64,000 bases of DNA from Caulobacter sp. (GCA_026225565.1 JAMFTA010000063.1:16862-80861); one strand, 5' to 3'. Numbered from the stretch's first letter, positions 9,708 to 20,747 are shown. The notes: generated from the sequence alone by a model not told the origin. Program-made: numbers and translations.

Positions 9708-11503
9708 GCCCCATCGATCACAACGGCTATCGCCCCCCCTCCACCCTGACCCAGTTCTGGCGCTGGCTGGTGGAGAGCATGTGGCGCATCGAGCACGCCT
9801 TTGAGCGCTCCAAGGCCGAAGGGCGGGCCATCGACGACGCGCGCCTGCGCATCTTCCTGGTGCTGACCCTGTTCGGCCTGGGCTTCATCGCCCTTGGCGC
9901 CGAAGCCAGCAAGCGGGCGCTGTTCTCCCACCTCGGCGGCTCAGGCGTCGAGGCCACAACCCCGCCTGAGGCTCGCGCGGATCTCATGGACCGCAATGGC
10001 CAGCTGCTGGCCACCGATGTCACCCAATATTCCGTCTACCTGGATCCCCGCGACATCTCTCCTGGCCACGAGCAGGAGACCCGCGACCAGCTGGCCGACG
10101 CCATGCCGCGGCTCTCCGCCGATCGGCTGGACAAGGCGATGAAGGGCGGGCGGCGCGCCTTCCTGATCGGCGACCTGAACCGGCAAGAGCGCGATCTGGT
10201 CCACGACCTCGGCCGGCCGGGGGTGGAGTTCCAGGAGGTGCCCAAGCGCATCTATCCCCTGGGCAGCACGGCGTCGCACCTGATCGGTTTCGCCGACACC
10301 GGCGGGCACGGCCTCGCCGGCGCCGAGCGGGCGCTGGACGCTCCGATCCGCGGCGCAGCGGCGGCCGGCGGTTCGATCACCCTCTCCATCGATCTGCGGG
10401 TGCAGGCGGCGCTGGATTCCGAGCTGGCCAAGGCTGCGGCCAAGTTCCAGACCGTGGGCGCCATGGGCATGGTGGTGGATATCCACACCGGCGAGATCCT
10501 GGCCATGTCCAGCCTGCCGACCTTCGACCCCAACGATCCCGGCCGCTCGCCCATGGCCAACCAGATCAATCAGGTGGCCCAGTCGCGCTTCGAGCTCGGC
10601 TCGGTGTTCAAGGCCTTCACCCTGGCGGCGGGCCTCGACAGCGGCATCGTCAACACCAATACCCTGTTCGACGTGCACGCCCCGCTGCAGCTGGGCGATG
10701 GCCGCCCGGTGCACGACTTCGACAAGGGCGACACGACGCTGGCCCTCTGGCAGGTCTTCACCCACTCCTCCAACATTGGCGCGGCCAAGCTCAGCCTGAT
10801 GGCCGGCCCCGACCGGATGGCCAAGTATTTCAAGAGCTTCGGCCTGTTCGCCGCCGCGCCGAGCGAGCTGTCGGAATCCACCCGCCCGATCGTTCCCAAG
10901 AAGCTTGGCGACGTGACCCTGGCCCAGATCGCCTTTGGCCAGGGCGTCGCCGTCAGCCCCTTGGCGCTCGCCACCGGCTACACGGCGGTGATGAACGGCG
11001 GGCTCTACATCCCCCTGACCATCAAGAAGCAGCCCGACGGCTATCAGCCGCCCGCCACCCGGGTGATCTCGGAAAAGACCTCCGAGACCATGCTGCAGCT
11101 GATGCGTATGAACGTGCATGACGATCCCAAGGGCTCGGGCCACAAGGCGGACGATGTGGGCCTCAGGGTCGGCGGCAAGACCGGCTCGGCGCAAAAGCCG
11201 GAGAACGGCCACTACGGCAAGAATAACATTTCGTCTTTTGTGGGTGTCTTCCCCACAGACGGGGGCATCTCGGCTAAGCGGTACCTGGTGCTCATCACTC
11301 TCGATTCGCCCCACGTGACCAAGGACAGCGCCGGCTTCATCACCGCCGGCTGGAACGCCGCGCCCACCGCCGGCGCGGTGATCGACCGGATTGCGCCCTT
11401 CGTCGGGGTCGCCCGTGCGCCGGCCGCGATCACCGCCCCGCTGCCAGCGCTGACGGCGCCGGCTGGGACTCCCGCGGCGCCCGCGCAAGAGTCGACGCAA
11501 TAG
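9704..11503 (+). CDS. ftsI: Septal peptidoglycan transpeptidase FtsI (PBP3)
   Basis: This 599-residue class B penicillin-binding protein cross-links septal peptidoglycan. A cytosolic tail precedes one membrane segment (about residues 50-66). The PBP dimerisation domain follows (DLMDRNGQLLATDV). The transpeptidase domain has the nucleophile motif SVFK at residues 300-303, SSN (in THSSNIGA) and KTGSAQ near residue 490. A Pro/Ala-rich tail of about 35 residues ends the protein. It starts inside the ftsL stop (ATGA) and ends one base before murE. Confidence 0.96.
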   Translation: MSPIDHNGYRPPSTLTQFWRWLVESMWRIEHAFERSKAEGRAIDDARLRIFLVLTLFGLGFIALGAEASKRALFSHLGGSGVEATTPPEARADLMDRNGQLLATDVTQYSVYLDPRDISPGHEQETRDQLADAMPRLSADRLDKAMKGGRRAFLIGDLNRQERDLVHDLGRPGVEFQEVPKRIYPLGSTASHLIGFADTGGHGLAGAERALDAPIRGAAAAGGSITLSIDLRVQAALDSELAKAAAKFQTVGAMGMVVDIHTGEILAMSSLPTFDPNDPGRSPMANQINQVAQSRFELGSVFKAFTLAAGLDSGIVNTNTLFDVHAPLQLGDGRPVHDFDKGDTTLALWQVFTHSSNIGAAKLSLMAGPDRMAKYFKSFGLFAAAPSELSESTRPIVPKKLGDVTLAQIAFGQGVAVSPLALATGYTAVMNGGLYIPLTIKKQPDGYQPPATRVISEKTSETMLQLMRMNVHDDPKGSGHKADDVGLRVGGKTGSAQKPENGHYGKNNISSFVGVFPTDGGISAKRYLVLITLDSPHVTKDSAGFITAGWNAAPTAGAVIDRIAPFVGVARAPAAITAPLPALTAPAGTPAAPAQESTQ

Positions 11504-11504
11504 G

Positions 11505-12953
11505 ATGACCCACCTGTCCGACATCCTGAAGCGCCCCCTGGAGACCGATCCGGTCATCACGGGCGTGACGGCGGACAGCCGCAAGGTGGCGCCGGGCGCC
11601 CTGTTCGCCGCCCTGCCGGGTTCGGCGACCGACGGCCGCGCCTTCATCGCCCAGGCGGTGGCGGCGGGGGCGGCGGCGATCCTGGTGGGCGACGATACTC
11701 CAGGGATCCCCGGCGAGGCCGCGCCGGTGGTGCGGGTGCATGACGTGCGCCGGGCCTACGCCCTGGCGGCTCGGGCCTTTTGGGGGGCTGAGCCTGAGAC
11801 GGTGGTGGCGGTCACCGGCACCAACGGCAAGACTTCGGTGGCCATCTTCTGCCGCCAGATATTCGCGCACGTCGGCCGCCGGTCGGCGAGCCTGGGCACC
11901 CTTGGCCTGCAGCTCCAGGGCGAGGACCTGACCGGACCGGGCTTGACCACCCCCGACGCGGGCGAGCTGGCCCGCATGGCGGCCGATCTCGCGGGGCGCG
12001 GCGTGACCCATCTGGCCGTCGAAGCCTCGTCCCATGGCCTGGATCAGCGGCGCCTGGATGGGCTGACCTTGAAGGCCGCCGCCTTCCTGAACCTCACCCA
12101 GGATCACCTGGACTACCACGGCGACATGTCGGCCTATCGCGAGGCCAAGCTGCGCCTGTTCCGCGCCCTCTTGCCTACGGGCGGCATAGCGGTGCTAAAC
12201 GCTGATAGCGCCGCCTTCCCGGCCTTCGCGGCGGCGGCGGTGATGCACGGCCAGACGGTGCTGTCGGTCGGCGAGAGCGGTGTCGGCCTGCGCCTCAACA
12301 CCCGAGTGGCCGAGGCGTTCGGGCAGCGCCTCAGTCTCACCCGCAACGGACGCAGCTATGACGTGCGCCTGCCGCTGGCCGGGGGCTTTCAGGCCTCCAA
12401 CGCCTTGGCGGCGGCGGGCCTGTGCATCGCGGCGGGGGAGGAGACCGAAGCGGTGCTCGCCGCCCTGGAACACCTGCAAGGCGCAGCGGGACGGCTGCAG
12501 CATGTGGGCGCCGGGCCGAACGGCGGCGACGCCTATGTGGACTACGCCCACACCCCCGACGGTTTGCAGACCGTGCTGAAGGCGCTTCGCCCCCACGCCG
12601 CCGGTCGGCTGATCGTGGTCTTCGGCGCCGGCGGCGACCGGGATCGGGCCAAGCGCGCCCTGATGGGGGCCGCGGCGGCGGAACTGGCAGATATCGCCAT
12701 CGTCACCGACGACAATCCCAGGAGCGAGGAGCCCGCCGACATCCGCCGCGCCGTGCTCTCGGGCGCCCCGAACGCGCTTGAGGTCGGCGACCGCCGCGCC
12801 GCCATCCGCGCCGCCGCCCAGCAGCTGCAAGACGGAGACATCCTGGTGGTCGCCGGCAAGGGCCACGAGCAGGGCCAGACCATCGCCGGCGTGACACATC
12901 CCTTCGACGACGTGGTGGAGACCCGCCTGGCCCTGGGGCTCGATCATGGTTGA
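11505..12953 (+). CDS. murE: UDP-MurNAc-L-Ala-D-Glu:meso-diaminopimelate ligase
   Basis: This 482-residue Mur ligase adds the third stem residue to the peptidoglycan precursor. The ATP-binding loop is GTNGKTSVAIF, the central domain has ASSHGLDQ and LTQDHLDYHG, and the C-terminal domain carries DNPRSEEP. The DNPR motif is the known marker for meso-diaminopimelate rather than lysine. It starts immediately after ftsI and overlaps murF by 8 nt. Confidence 0.96.
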   Translation: MTHLSDILKRPLETDPVITGVTADSRKVAPGALFAALPGSATDGRAFIAQAVAAGAAAILVGDDTPGIPGEAAPVVRVHDVRRAYALAARAFWGAEPETVVAVTGTNGKTSVAIFCRQIFAHVGRRSASLGTLGLQLQGEDLTGPGLTTPDAGELARMAADLAGRGVTHLAVEASSHGLDQRRLDGLTLKAAAFLNLTQDHLDYHGDMSAYREAKLRLFRALLPTGGIAVLNADSAAFPAFAAAAVMHGQTVLSVGESGVGLRLNTRVAEAFGQRLSLTRNGRSYDVRLPLAGGFQASNALAAAGLCIAAGEETEAVLAALEHLQGAAGRLQHVGAGPNGGDAYVDYAHTPDGLQTVLKALRPHAAGRLIVVFGAGGDRDRAKRALMGAAAAELADIAIVTDDNPRSEEPADIRRAVLSGAPNALEVGDRRAAIRAAAQQLQDGDILVVAGKGHEQGQTIAGVTHPFDDVVETRLALGLDHG

Positions 12954-14358
12954 GCCGCTCTGGACCTCGGCCGAGATCGCCGCCGCAACCGGTGGACGGG
13001 CGATTGGCGCGCCCTTCGTCGCCGCCGGCGTCTCCATCGACACCCGCACGCTTCAGCCTGGCGACCTGTTCGTCGCCCTGGCCGGTGAGCGGGATGGGTA
13101 TGAATTTGTCGCGAGCGCCATGGCCAAGGGCGCGGCCGGCGCCCTGGTCACCCAGGCGGTGGACGGCCCGTCCCTGCAGGTTCCGAACGCTCTAAAGGCG
13201 TTGGAACAGCTTGGAATCGCGGCGCGCGACCGCGCCGCCGACGCCCGCCGCTGCGCGGTCACCGGCTCGGTGGGCAAGACCAGCGTCACCCAGGCCATCG
13301 CCGCCGCCCTGAAGCTGGCCGGACCCAGCCACAACTCGGTCTTGAGCTATAACAACCACATCGGCGTGCCCCTGACCCTGGCCCGTATGCCACGAAAGAC
13401 CAAGCGGGCGGTGTTCGAGATCGGCATGAACCACTCGGGCGAGATCCGGCCCTTGGTGCAGATGGTCCGCCCGCACGTGGCCGTGGTGACCACCGTCGGC
13501 GCCGCCCACACCGAAAATTTCTCGGACGGCGAGGCCGGCGTCGCCCGCGCCAAGGCGGAGATTTTCGAGGGGCTGGAACTCAGCGGCGTCGCCATTCTCA
13601 ACGCCGATAATCACTGGTTCGATCTCCTGAAAGCCGCCGCCGAGGCGCACGGCGCGCGGGCGCTGAGCTTTGGCCGGCACAAGGGCTGCGCCGCGCGGCT
13701 GATCGAGATGGAAACCGCCGCCTCCGGGGCCGTCGTCATCGCGGAAATCCACGGCCAGACCCTGCGCTTCCCCATCGCCCAGAGCGGCGCCCACTGGGGT
13801 CCCAACAGCCTGGCGACTATCTTGGCGGTGGAAGCGCTCGGCGCCCCAGTCGAGATCGCCCTTGAGGTCCTGGCCGACTTCGCTCCTCTGGCCGGGCGCG
13901 GCGAAACCCACCGGTTAGTCGTCGACGGCGCGCCCATCACCCTGATCGACGAAAGCTATAACGCCAACCCCATCTCCATGCGCGCCGCCTTGGCGACGCT
14001 GGCAGGTTCCAAGGCCGCCGGCCGCAAGATCGCCGTCCTGACCGACATGCTGGAAATGGGCGAGGATGCGCCGGCTATTCATGCCGCTCTCGCCGAGCCG
14101 ATCGCCGCCGCCGGGGTGGATTTGGTGTTTCTGGCCGGTCCCGACATGCGCGCCCTCTGGGACATATTGCCCGCATCCGTGCGCGGCGCCTGGCGCGAAA
14201 CCGCCGCCCTGCTGGCGATCGACGTGCGGTGCGCCATTGGCCCTGGCGATGTGGTCATGGCCAAGGGCTCCAAAGGATCGAAAGCCTCGCTGGTGGTCCA
14301 AGCCTTGCTGGACGCCGCACTGAACCCACAGACGGCCGCAACCGGGAAGACGCGCTGA
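12946..14358 (+). CDS. murF: UDP-MurNAc-tripeptide D-Ala-D-Ala ligase
   Basis: This 470-residue Mur ligase adds the D-Ala-D-Ala dipeptide to UDP-MurNAc-tripeptide, completing the cytosolic precursor used by MraY. It has the ATP loop [21 protein letters not shown] and [15 protein letters not shown] in the expected order. Its ATG lies within the murE 3' end, and its stop overlaps the mraY start as TGATG, consistent with coupling through the whole block. Confidence 0.95.
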   Translation: MVEPLWTSAEIAAATGGRAIGAPFVAAGVSIDTRTLQPGDLFVALAGERDGYEFVASAMAKGAAGALVTQAVDGPSLQVPNALKALEQLGIAARDRAADARRCAVTGSVGKTSVTQAIAAALKLAGPSHNSVLSYNNHIGVPLTLARMPRKTKRAVFEIGMNHSGEIRPLVQMVRPHVAVVTTVGAAHTENFSDGEAGVARAKAEIFEGLELSGVAILNADNHWFDLLKAAAEAHGARALSFGRHKGCAARLIEMETAASGAVVIAEIHGQTLRFPIAQSGAHWGPNSLATILAVEALGAPVEIALEVLADFAPLAGRGETHRLVVDGAPITLIDESYNANPISMRAALATLAGSKAAGRKIAVLTDMLEMGEDAPAIHAALAEPIAAAGVDLVFLAGPDMRALWDILPASVRGAWRETAALLAIDVRCAIGPGDVVMAKGSKGSKASLVVQALLDAALNPQTAATGKTR

Positions 14359-15467
14359 TGCTGTTTTTGCTCTTTCATGCGTTCGAGGTCCACGGGCAAC
14401 ACATCCCGATCTTCAACCTGTTCCGCTACCTGACCTTCCGCACCGGCGCGGCCCTCTTCACCGGCCAGGCTGTGGTCGGCCTGATGGGCAATCGCTTCAT
14501 CGACTGGATGAGGAAGAAGCAGGGGCGCGGCCAGCCGATCCGCAAGGACGGCATCGAGCGCCACATCCTGGAGAAGGCCGGAACCCCCACCATGGGCGGC
14601 TTCATGATCCTGGCGGGCGTGATCGTCGGCACCCTGATCTGGGGAGACCTCGGCAATCCCTTCGTCTGGATCGTCCTGATGGTGACGACGGCTTTTGGCG
14701 GGCTCGGCTTTATGGACGACTACGCCAAGGTGACCAAGCAGACCACGGCGGGGGTATCTGGTTGGGTGAAGATCGTCATTCAGTTCGGCATCGCCGGGCT
14801 CGCCACCTATTTGATCATGGTCTCCTCGTTCCGTCCGGTGGATGCGGGGGTCAGCACATCGGTCGCCTTTCCGATCTTCAAGCAGGCGCTGCTGAACCTC
14901 GGCTGGTTCTACATCGTCTTCGGCATGATCGTGATCGGCGGCTTTTCCAACGCCGTAAACCTCACCGATGGGCTGGACGGCCTGGCCATAGCGCCGGTGA
15001 TGATCGCCGCCGCCGCCTTCGGCTTCATCGCCTATCTGGTCGGCAACATCAAATTCGCCGACTACCTGCAGGTCCACTTCATCCCTGGGGTGGGCGAGAT
15101 CGCTCCCTTCTGCGGCGCCCTGATCGGCGCCGGCCTGGGGTTTTTGTGGTTCAACGCTCCCCCGGCCAAGATCTTCATGGGCGACACGGGCTCCCTGGCG
15201 CTCGGCGGCGCGCTCGGCACCATAGCCGTGGCCACTAAGCACGAGATCGTGCTCGGCATCATCGGGGGCCTTTTCGTGCTCGAGACCGTTTCAGTGGTCG
15301 TGCAGGTGGCCTCCTTCAAGCTGACCGGCAAGCGCGTGTTCCGCATGGCGCCGATCCACCACCACTTCGAGCGGCTGGGCTGGCAGGAATCCACTATCGT
15401 GATCCGCTTCTGGATCATCTCCATCGTGCTGGCCCTGGCGGGCCTGGCGACACTCAAACTTAGATAG
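14358..15467 (+). CDS. mraY: Phospho-MurNAc-pentapeptide transferase
   Basis: This 369-residue polytopic enzyme makes lipid I by transferring phospho-MurNAc-pentapeptide to undecaprenyl phosphate. It shows GTPTMGG near residue 73, the aspartate pair in [33 protein letters not shown] and the HHHFE loop near the C-terminus, all in order. The frame is open from 14229, but the ATG at 14358 overlapping the murF stop is the family's normal start ([10 protein letters not shown]). About ten membrane helices are visible. Confidence 0.96.
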   Translation: MLFLLFHAFEVHGQHIPIFNLFRYLTFRTGAALFTGQAVVGLMGNRFIDWMRKKQGRGQPIRKDGIERHILEKAGTPTMGGFMILAGVIVGTLIWGDLGNPFVWIVLMVTTAFGGLGFMDDYAKVTKQTTAGVSGWVKIVIQFGIAGLATYLIMVSSFRPVDAGVSTSVAFPIFKQALLNLGWFYIVFGMIVIGGFSNAVNLTDGLDGLAIAPVMIAAAAFGFIAYLVGNIKFADYLQVHFIPGVGEIAPFCGALIGAGLGFLWFNAPPAKIFMGDTGSLALGGALGTIAVATKHEIVLGIIGGLFVLETVSVVVQVASFKLTGKRVFRMAPIHHHFERLGWQESTIVIRFWIISIVLALAGLATLKLR

Positions 15468-15482
15468 GGAAGGGCACAGGCA

Positions 15483-16898
15483 GTGATCAAGGTTCGCGGC
15501 TTTTCCGGCAAGCGCGTCGCCATCTTCGGCCTCGCCCGCACAGGACTGACGGCCGCTCGCGCCCTGATCGCCGGGGGCGCCGAGGTGGCGCTATGGGACG
15601 AAAAGCCCGAGGCCCGCAACGCCGCCATGAAGCTTGGTCTGCCCGTGGTCGATCTGGCGGCCGCCGAGTGGATCGATTTCGACGCCCTGATGCTGTCCCC
15701 CGGGGTGCCCCTGACCCATCCCACCCCCCACTGGACGGTGGAGCGGGCGCGCGCCGCCAATGTGGAGATCCTCGGCGATGTCGAGCTCTTCGCCCGCACC
15801 GTCAACGCCTGTTCGGAGGGGCGCAAGCCCAAGGTGGCGGCCATTACCGGCACCAATGGCAAGTCCACCACCACCGCCCTCCTGGGCCACATCGTCAAAT
15901 CCGCCGGCAAGGACGCCCAGGTCGGCGGTAACATTGGCCTGGGCGTGCTCGGCCTGGAGGAGATGCACGGGGGCGCCGTCTATATCCTGGAGCTCTCCTC
16001 CTATCAGCTGGACCTGACCTCGAGCTTAAAGCCCGACGCGGCGGTCCTGCTCAATATCTCTCCCGACCACCTGGAGCGCCACGGCGGCATGGAGGGCTAT
16101 GTGGCCGCCAAGCGCCGGGTGTTTCTCGATCAGGTGAAGGGCGACACCGCCATCATCGGCGTCGACGACGCCTATGGCCAGCAGATCTGCACCGAGATCA
16201 CCGCCGCCAACCGCCGCACTATCCGCCCGATCTCGTCCGGCCGGGCCATCGGGCGGGGAGTCTACGCCCTTTCGGGAATGCTCTACGACGCCACCGGCGA
16301 ACGTTCGGTGGAGGTGGCCGATCTCGCCAGCGCCCTGGCCTTGCCCGGCCGCCACAACTGGCAGAACGCCGCCGCCGCCTACGCCGCCGCCCTGGCGCTC
16401 GGGGTGTCGTCCAACGACGCGGTCCGTGGATTGATGACCTTTCCGGGCCTCGCCCACCGCATGGAGAACCTCGGCGCCATCGGCCGGGTGAAATTCGTCA
16501 ACGACTCTAAGGCCACCAACGCCGACGCCGCGCGCCAGGCCATGAGCGCCATCCCCCGCTTCTACTGGATCGCCGGTGGGCGAGCCAAGGCTGGCGGCAT
16601 CGAGGATCTGAAGGACCTCTTCCCCAAGATCGCCAAGGCCTATCTGATCGGCGAGGCCGCCGACGACTTCAAGACCACCCTCAAGGACCACGCTCCCGCC
16701 GTGATCGCCGGCGACCTGCACCGGGCGGTGGAGCTGGCCTATCGCGACGCCCAGGCGGCGGGCGAGGACGCGGTGATCCTGCTCTCCCCCGCCTGCGCCT
16801 CCTTCGACCAGTTCCCCGATTTCGAGGTGCGCGGGGATGCGTTCCGGGAGATCGTGCAGGAGTTCGGCGGCGAGCAGGGGCGGCAGCGGCTCGGGTGA
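15483..16898 (+). CDS. murD: UDP-MurNAc-L-Ala:D-glutamate ligase
   Basis: This 471-residue Mur ligase adds D-glutamate to UDP-MurNAc-L-Ala. It has an N-terminal uracil-binding Rossmann region (VAIFGLARTGLTAARAL), the ATP loop GTNGKSTTTALLG and the late NDSKATNADAARQA motif characteristic of MurD. The GTG start follows GGGAAGG at a good distance, 15 nt after mraY. Its length is normal. Confidence 0.95.
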   Translation: MIKVRGFSGKRVAIFGLARTGLTAARALIAGGAEVALWDEKPEARNAAMKLGLPVVDLAAAEWIDFDALMLSPGVPLTHPTPHWTVERARAANVEILGDVELFARTVNACSEGRKPKVAAITGTNGKSTTTALLGHIVKSAGKDAQVGGNIGLGVLGLEEMHGGAVYILELSSYQLDLTSSLKPDAAVLLNISPDHLERHGGMEGYVAAKRRVFLDQVKGDTAIIGVDDAYGQQICTEITAANRRTIRPISSGRAIGRGVYALSGMLYDATGERSVEVADLASALALPGRHNWQNAAAAYAAALALGVSSNDAVRGLMTFPGLAHRMENLGAIGRVKFVNDSKATNADAARQAMSAIPRFYWIAGGRAKAGGIEDLKDLFPKIAKAYLIGEAADDFKTTLKDHAPAVIAGDLHRAVELAYRDAQAAGEDAVILLSPACASFDQFPDFEVRGDAFREIVQEFGGEQGRQRLG

Positions 16899-16979
16899 GG
16901 GGTTGAAACCTTAGATTAACCCTGTTTGGGCACTGTAGGGCGGGCGTCCGACGCCTCCGCGCCCTGACGCCGAGAAGCC

Positions 16980-18167
16980 ATGCCCCGCAAGACCGCCGCC
17001 CGCCAGACCCATGCCTTCGCCCGCACCGATCGTTCGCGGCTGGGCGTCTGGTGGTGGACCACCGACCATATTCTCTTGGGCACGGTGGCGGCGCTGATCG
17101 GCCTTGGCGTCATGCTCTCCTTCGCCTCCAGCCCTGCGGCGGCGGCGCGCATCGGCATTCACGATCCCTTCCATTTCGCGGTGCGCCAGTGCTTCTTCGG
17201 CGCGGCCGGGGCGGCGATCCTGATCTCCACCTCCATGCTCTCGCCGCGAGGCATCCGGCGACTGTCGTTTGGGGTCTACGCCGTCTCCATCCTCATTATG
17301 ATGGCGCTGCCCTTCATGGGGCACGCGGCCAAAGGCGCCGACCGCTGGCTCTCCTTCGGCGGGTTTTCCCTGCAGCCGTCGGAGTTCATGAAGCCGGCCC
17401 TGATCTGCCTCGCCGCCTGGATGTTCGCCGAGGGGCAGAAGGGGCAGGGGGTGCCCGGCGTCTCCATCGCCTTTGCGTTATACGGTTTGGCGGTGGTGCT
17501 GCTTTTGATGCAGCCCGATGTTGGCCAGACGGTCTTGATCACCGTGGCCTTCGGCGCCGCCTTCTTTGTCGCCGGGGTGCCGCTGAAGTGGGTGATCGGC
17601 CTCGCCGGCACTGCGCTGGCCGGTTTCATCGGCGTCTATTTCGCCTTCAGCCACGTCTCTTCCCGAATGCACAAGTTCCTCTCACCCGACAAGGCTGACA
17701 CCCACCAGGTGGACAAGGCGGCCGAGGCCATCGCCGCCGGCGGCTTGTTCGGCCGGGGGCCGGGCGAGGGGGTGATGAAGCGCCACGTGCCGGACCTGCA
17801 CACCGACTTCATCTATTCGGTGGCGGCTGAGGAGTATGGGCTCATTTTTTCCCTGATGCTGATCGGCTTGTTCGGCATATTGGTGGTGCGGGGCCTCTAT
17901 AAGGCGATGAAGCTGAACGACGCCTTCGAGCAGGTGGCCTCGGCCGGCCTGTTCGTGCTTTTGGGCCAGCAGGTGTTTATCAATGTGGCGGTGAACTTGA
18001 ACATGATCCCCACCAAGGGCATGACCTTGCCCTTCATCTCCTACGGAGGATCATCGATGCTGGCCATGGGCCTCACCCTGGGCATGGCGCTGGCGCTCAC
18101 GCGCAAGCGCCCCGGCGCCTACGCCAGTCCCGAAGACAGTCCCTACGCCGCCGGCGCCTTTGCCTGA
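16980..18167 (+). CDS. ftsW: Septal peptidoglycan glycosyltransferase FtsW
   Basis: This 395-residue SEDS-family polymerase partners with FtsI at the division site. About ten membrane segments are visible. The family landmarks are KGADRWLSFGGFSLQPSEFMK, LLLMQPDVGQT, the loop with HQVDKAAEAIAAGGLFG, HTDFIYSVAAEEYGL and LPFISYGGSSMLA. An 81-nt gap separates it from murD, one of the larger gaps in the cluster, and could contain an internal promoter. It overlaps the next frame (murG) by up to 8 nt. Confidence 0.96.
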   Translation: MPRKTAARQTHAFARTDRSRLGVWWWTTDHILLGTVAALIGLGVMLSFASSPAAAARIGIHDPFHFAVRQCFFGAAGAAILISTSMLSPRGIRRLSFGVYAVSILIMMALPFMGHAAKGADRWLSFGGFSLQPSEFMKPALICLAAWMFAEGQKGQGVPGVSIAFALYGLAVVLLLMQPDVGQTVLITVAFGAAFFVAGVPLKWVIGLAGTALAGFIGVYFAFSHVSSRMHKFLSPDKADTHQVDKAAEAIAAGGLFGRGPGEGVMKRHVPDLHTDFIYSVAAEEYGLIFSLMLIGLFGILVVRGLYKAMKLNDAFEQVASAGLFVLLGQQVFINVAVNLNMIPTKGMTLPFISYGGSSMLAMGLTLGMALALTRKRPGAYASPEDSPYAAGAFA

Positions 18168-19269
18168 GATCGCGCCCGTGGGCGGATCCAAGCTGGCCGT
18201 GGTCGCAGCGGGCGGCACGGGCGGACACCTGTTCCCCGCCGAGGCCCTGGCCCGCGCCCTGATCGCCCGGGGTTGGCGCATCGTGCTCGCCAGCGACGAA
18301 CGGGTGGCCCAGCACGCGGGCGCCTTTCCGGCCGAGGATCACATCGCCCTTTCGGCCCGCACCTTCCGGCCCGGCGACCCGGTGGGCATGGCGCTCGCCG
18401 CCCTGGCCCTTGTGCAAGGGACGCTGCAGGCCCGCGCCGCCTTTGCACGGCTGAAGCCGGACGTGGTGGTGGGCTTTGGCGGCTATCCGTCAGCCCCCTC
18501 GATCCTCGCCGCTGCTAGTCTCGGTTTGCGCTCAGTGATCCACGAGCAGAACGCGGTGATGGGGCGGGCCAACCGCTTCCTTGCCCCCTTTGTCACCGAC
18601 GTCGCCTGCGCCTTCCCGACGTTCGGCAAGGCTTCAGCCAAGGTGCAGGCAAAGGTGCAGGTGGTGGGCAACCCGGTGCGGCCGGCCATCCGCGCCCTCT
18701 ACGACACCCCTTATCAGCCGCCCGGGGACAGCGGCCTGATCCACCTTCTGGTCACCGGCGGCAGCCAGGGCGCGCGCCTCCTGTCCGAGCTCACCCCTGC
18801 CGCCATCGCCACCCTGCCCGATGCGCTGCGAATGCGGCTGAAGGTCTGGCAGCAGGCCCGGCCGGACTCCATGGAGACCGCCCGCCGCATCTATGGCGAG
18901 GCGCTGGTCGACGCTGAGGTCGCTCCCTTCTTTCGCGACATCGCCGCCCGCCTGGGCGCCGCCCAGCTGGTGATCGGCCGCTCGGGTTCGGGCACGGTGA
19001 ACGAGATCGCCATCGCCGGCCGGCCCTCGATCCTGGTGCCCCTGGCCATCGCCCTGGACGACGACCAGGGCCAGAACGCCAAGGCCTTGGGGGAGGGCGC
19101 GGTGGTGATCCGCGAGAGCGCCCTGACCGTGCAGAGCATGGCGGAGGCGCTGCAGACCCTGCTGACCGACCCCGCGCGCCTCGCCGCCATGTCCGCCGCC
19201 GCCCGCGCCATCGCCAAGCCGGACGCGGCTGAGCGGCTGGCGGATGTGGTGGAGCGCACGGCGGGGTGA
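18160..19269 (+). CDS. murG: Lipid II synthase (UDP-GlcNAc transferase MurG)
   Basis: This GT28 glycosyltransferase adds GlcNAc to lipid I at the inner face of the membrane. It has the glycine loop AAGGTGGHLFPAEAL at the N-terminus, VGFGGYPSAPS, HEQNAVMGRANR, VTGGSQGARLLS in the C-terminal domain and RSGSGTVNEI. The start is uncertain. TTG at 18160 overlaps ftsW by 8 nt, while GTG at 18178 would start just before GGSKLAVVAAGG. Neither has a strong ribosome site. The length of 363-369 residues is normal. Confidence 0.94.
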   Translation: MPEIAPVGGSKLAVVAAGGTGGHLFPAEALARALIARGWRIVLASDERVAQHAGAFPAEDHIALSARTFRPGDPVGMALAALALVQGTLQARAAFARLKPDVVVGFGGYPSAPSILAAASLGLRSVIHEQNAVMGRANRFLAPFVTDVACAFPTFGKASAKVQAKVQVVGNPVRPAIRALYDTPYQPPGDSGLIHLLVTGGSQGARLLSELTPAAIATLPDALRMRLKVWQQARPDSMETARRIYGEALVDAEVAPFFRDIAARLGAAQLVIGRSGSGTVNEIAIAGRPSILVPLAIALDDDQGQNAKALGEGAVVIRESALTVQSMAEALQTLLTDPARLAAMSAAARAIAKPDAAERLADVVERTAG

Positions 19270-19317
19270 TGGCTATGGGCTATTGAAGGTTCGCGCGCCC
19301 TTCGCTAGGCCTTGCCC

Positions 19318-20736
19318 ATGAACCTACGCCCCACGCCCTTCGACATCGGCCCGGTGCACTTCGTCGGCATCGGCGGCATCGGCATGAGCGGCATAGCCGA
19401 GATCATGCTGCGCATCGGCTATAAGGTGCAGGGCTCGGACGCCAAGGCCAGCGCCAATACCGAACGGCTGCAGGCCTTGGGCGCCGTCATCCACATCGGT
19501 CACGACGCCGCCCACATCGACGGCGCCTCCGCCGTGGTCTTCTCCACCGCCGTCAAGCCCGACAACCCCGAATACGCCGCCGCCCGCGATCGCCGCATCC
19601 CCCTGGTGCGCCGGGCGGAGATGCTGGCCGAACTCTTGCGTCTGGGTTTCTCCATCGCCGTGGGCGGCACCCACGGCAAGACCACCACCACCTCGATGAT
19701 TGCCGCGCTTCTGGACGCCGGCGGCATGGATCCGACCGTGGTCAACGGCGGCATCATCAACGCCTATGGCACCAATGCCAAGGTGGGCGAGGGCGACTGG
19801 ATGGTGGTGGAGGCCGACGAGAGCGACGGCACCTTCCTGCGCCTGAAATCCACCGTCGCCGTGGTCACCAACATCGATCCCGAGCACCTGGATCACTACG
19901 GCGATTTCGATGCGGTGAAGAAGGCGTTTTGCGATTTCGTTGAGAACATCCCCTTCTATGGCTTCGCCGCCGTGTGCCTGGATCACCCTGAGGTGCAGGC
20001 CTTGGCCGCGCGGGTGCAGAACCGGCGCCTGGTCACCTATGGCACCTCGCCCCAGGCCGAGGTGCGGGCCACCAATATCGGCATGAGCGCCGACGGCGCC
20101 CGCTTCGATGTGACCATCGCCGTGCGGGACGGCGAGCCGGTGGTGTTCGAGCAGCTGCATCTGCCCATGACCGGCCGCCACAACGTGCTCAATTCCCTGG
20201 CCGCCATCGCCGTGGCTCGGGAGCTCGGCGTCTCTCCCGAAGCGATCCGGGCCGGGCTGACGGGCTTTGGCGGGGTCAAGCGTCGGTTCACCACCACCGG
20301 CGTCGCCGGCGGCGTCAGGGTCGTCGACGACTATGGCCACCATCCGGTGGAGATCGCCGCGGTGTTGAAGGCCGCGCGCGAGGTGCAGAACGGCTCGGGC
20401 GGCAAGGTGATCGCCGTGGTCCAGCCCCACCGCTATTCCCGCCTGCAGGACCTGTTCACCGAATTCTGCAGCTGTTTCAACGATGCGGACGCGGTGATCG
20501 TCGCCGACGTCTACGCCGCCGGCGAGCAGCCGCTGGAGGGCGTCGACCGCGACCATCTGGTGGCTGGCCTGCGCCGTTTCGGCCATCGCCGGGTGTTGGC
20601 CCTGGACAACCCTGCGGAGTTGGCCGGTCTGGTGAAGGCTGAAGCGCAGTCGGGGGACCTAGTGGTGCTCTTGGGCGCTGGCGACATCACCGGCTGGGCC
20701 TATGCCTTGCCGGCGCAATTGGAGGCGCTGGGGTGA
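19318..20736 (+). CDS. murC: UDP-MurNAc:L-alanine ligase
   Basis: This 472-residue Mur ligase adds L-alanine to UDP-MurNAc, the first stem-peptide step. Motifs are [12 protein letters not shown] at the N-terminus, the ATP loop [32 protein letters not shown] and [11 protein letters not shown], followed by QPHRYSR. The ATG at 19318 is chosen over a TTG 6 nt upstream. It also accepts the UDP-MurNAc that the AmgK/MurU recycling route encoded at 39580-41468 would supply. Confidence 0.95.
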   Translation: MNLRPTPFDIGPVHFVGIGGIGMSGIAEIMLRIGYKVQGSDAKASANTERLQALGAVIHIGHDAAHIDGASAVVFSTAVKPDNPEYAAARDRRIPLVRRAEMLAELLRLGFSIAVGGTHGKTTTTSMIAALLDAGGMDPTVVNGGIINAYGTNAKVGEGDWMVVEADESDGTFLRLKSTVAVVTNIDPEHLDHYGDFDAVKKAFCDFVENIPFYGFAAVCLDHPEVQALAARVQNRRLVTYGTSPQAEVRATNIGMSADGARFDVTIAVRDGEPVVFEQLHLPMTGRHNVLNSLAAIAVARELGVSPEAIRAGLTGFGGVKRRFTTTGVAGGVRVVDDYGHHPVEIAAVLKAAREVQNGSGGKVIAVVQPHRYSRLQDLFTEFCSCFNDADAVIVADVYAAGEQPLEGVDRDHLVAGLRRFGHRRVLALDNPAELAGLVKAEAQSGDLVVLLGAGDITGWAYALPAQLEALG

Positions 20737-20747
20737 GGCGCGCGCAC

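Noticed and set aside
9941..11647. 568-codon open frame on the minus strand opposite ftsI/murE
   Set aside because: It lies antisense to two clearly conserved genes, has Gly/Arg/His-rich low-complexity composition and no motif or ribosome site. It is a high-GC shadow frame, as are similar long antisense frames opposite murC, ftsZ, shc, addB and hpnJ.
16905..16922. TTAACC half-site upstream of ftsW as a CtrA box
   Set aside because: The left half at the proper distance is GAAA, with two mismatches, so support is weak.
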